Below the pieces are notes generated by a model. It was given only the letters and a program-made list of their open reading frames with translations. It searched no databases and had not been told where the DNA came from. DNA of 20,000 nt from Chromera velia (lineage: Eukaryota; Sar; Chromeraceae), in contig JAHBMJ010001633.1 of assembly GCA_018398765.1 (NCBI GenBank), positions 6,060 through 26,059 of the forward strand, in the 5' to 3' direction. How positions within the stretch are numbered: the stretch's first letter is position 1; each line of letters opens with the position of its first letter. Position numbers and translations under genes: made by a program. Shown here piece by piece: positions 19,567 through 20,000 of this stretch.

Positions 19567-20000
19567 CAGGAGTTAGTGCAGTATGGTTGGTGCGCGCTTT
19601 CGCAGGCCAAAGTGTATATCACCCCTGTCACCACTCGCGGATGCGGACTGCATATCCGCACGTCCGCGCGTGTGTCAGAAGTCCGCGACTTACAAGATTT
19701 GCATGCGTTGTGAATTAAGGTCAGACAAATCAGATCGAAAGCAGCAAGCGGTTTCAAAAGTGGTTGCAAGTCTCGCTAGCATTGCGTCACGCATGGCCGA
19801 CAAGTCGAGGCAGCTTGTTCGCTTTGCCGGGGCTGTGGGCCCGCAAAGTTTTTTTGGATTTGAGCATAAGACTCAGAGGGCACAACTGCAATTTTTTATC
19901 GAAGCAGTCTCCTGTTGTAAAGCTATGAGTTTGGAGTGTGTCACGTTTCTCCGGCAGTGAGCCATCACCGGAACACACACAGAGTCCCGGAAAGCACACT
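19567..20000. other. Right edge, coding status unresolved
   Basis: A plus-strand frame open from 19583 to 19960 has an even, protein-like composition (KQQAVSKVVASLASIASRMADK) but no recognised motif and no clear splice link to the upstream frames. It may be a downstream exon or chance. Confidence 0.25.

Overview
The window is nuclear DNA of an intron-rich, GC-balanced protist. The genes have many short exons, acceptors mostly end in TGCAG, and introns and spacers are loaded with di- and tetranucleotide microsatellites. An unusual share of 5' splice sites begin GTC, and the palindrome TGCATGCA is frequent. Together these fit an alveolate alga of the chromerid kind (Chromera is my best guess, from general impression only); nothing here proves the species.

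Layout, left to right. (1) 1-1861, minus: a 3'-truncated gene for an endonuclease/exonuclease/phosphatase (EEP, DNase I-like) protein; four exons are visible, with a decayed duplicate of one exon start inside an intron. (2) 1862-3959: a microsatellite-rich, apparently non-coding spacer separating divergent genes. (3) 3960-5827, plus: a six-exon gene for a protein of about 260 residues with a SAM-like region, family not recognised. (4) 5828-7027: a convergent spacer with a long imperfect inverted repeat made of microsatellites, then an AT-rich block. (5) 7028-17230 (perhaps 17518), minus: a complete MCM8 helicase gene that I could trace through 21 exons with consistent phases, encoding about 1,026 residues (about 1,095 with two candidate 5' extensions). 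(6) 17885-18897: a 1,013-bp non-autonomous DNA transposon, hAT-like, with an exact 8-bp target duplication. (7) 18898 to the right edge, plus: the start of another gene, in which the target duplication itself carries the ATG, followed by a protein-coding-looking but frame-shifting stretch with a 33-bp minisatellite.

The most striking point is the transposon. It landed on the first eight bases of a coding sequence (ATGGCGCC), so the duplication gives an ATG on both sides, and the gene on the right keeps its start codon although its upstream DNA is now about 1 kb away. A second lineage-scale observation is the 5' splice-site signal: about 16 of 28 inferred donors have C at position +3, often as tandem GTCA or GTCG units. 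The genes are not an obvious pathway: MCM8 acts in recombination repair and fork restart, the EEP protein is a phosphodiesterase of unknown substrate, and the others are unassigned.
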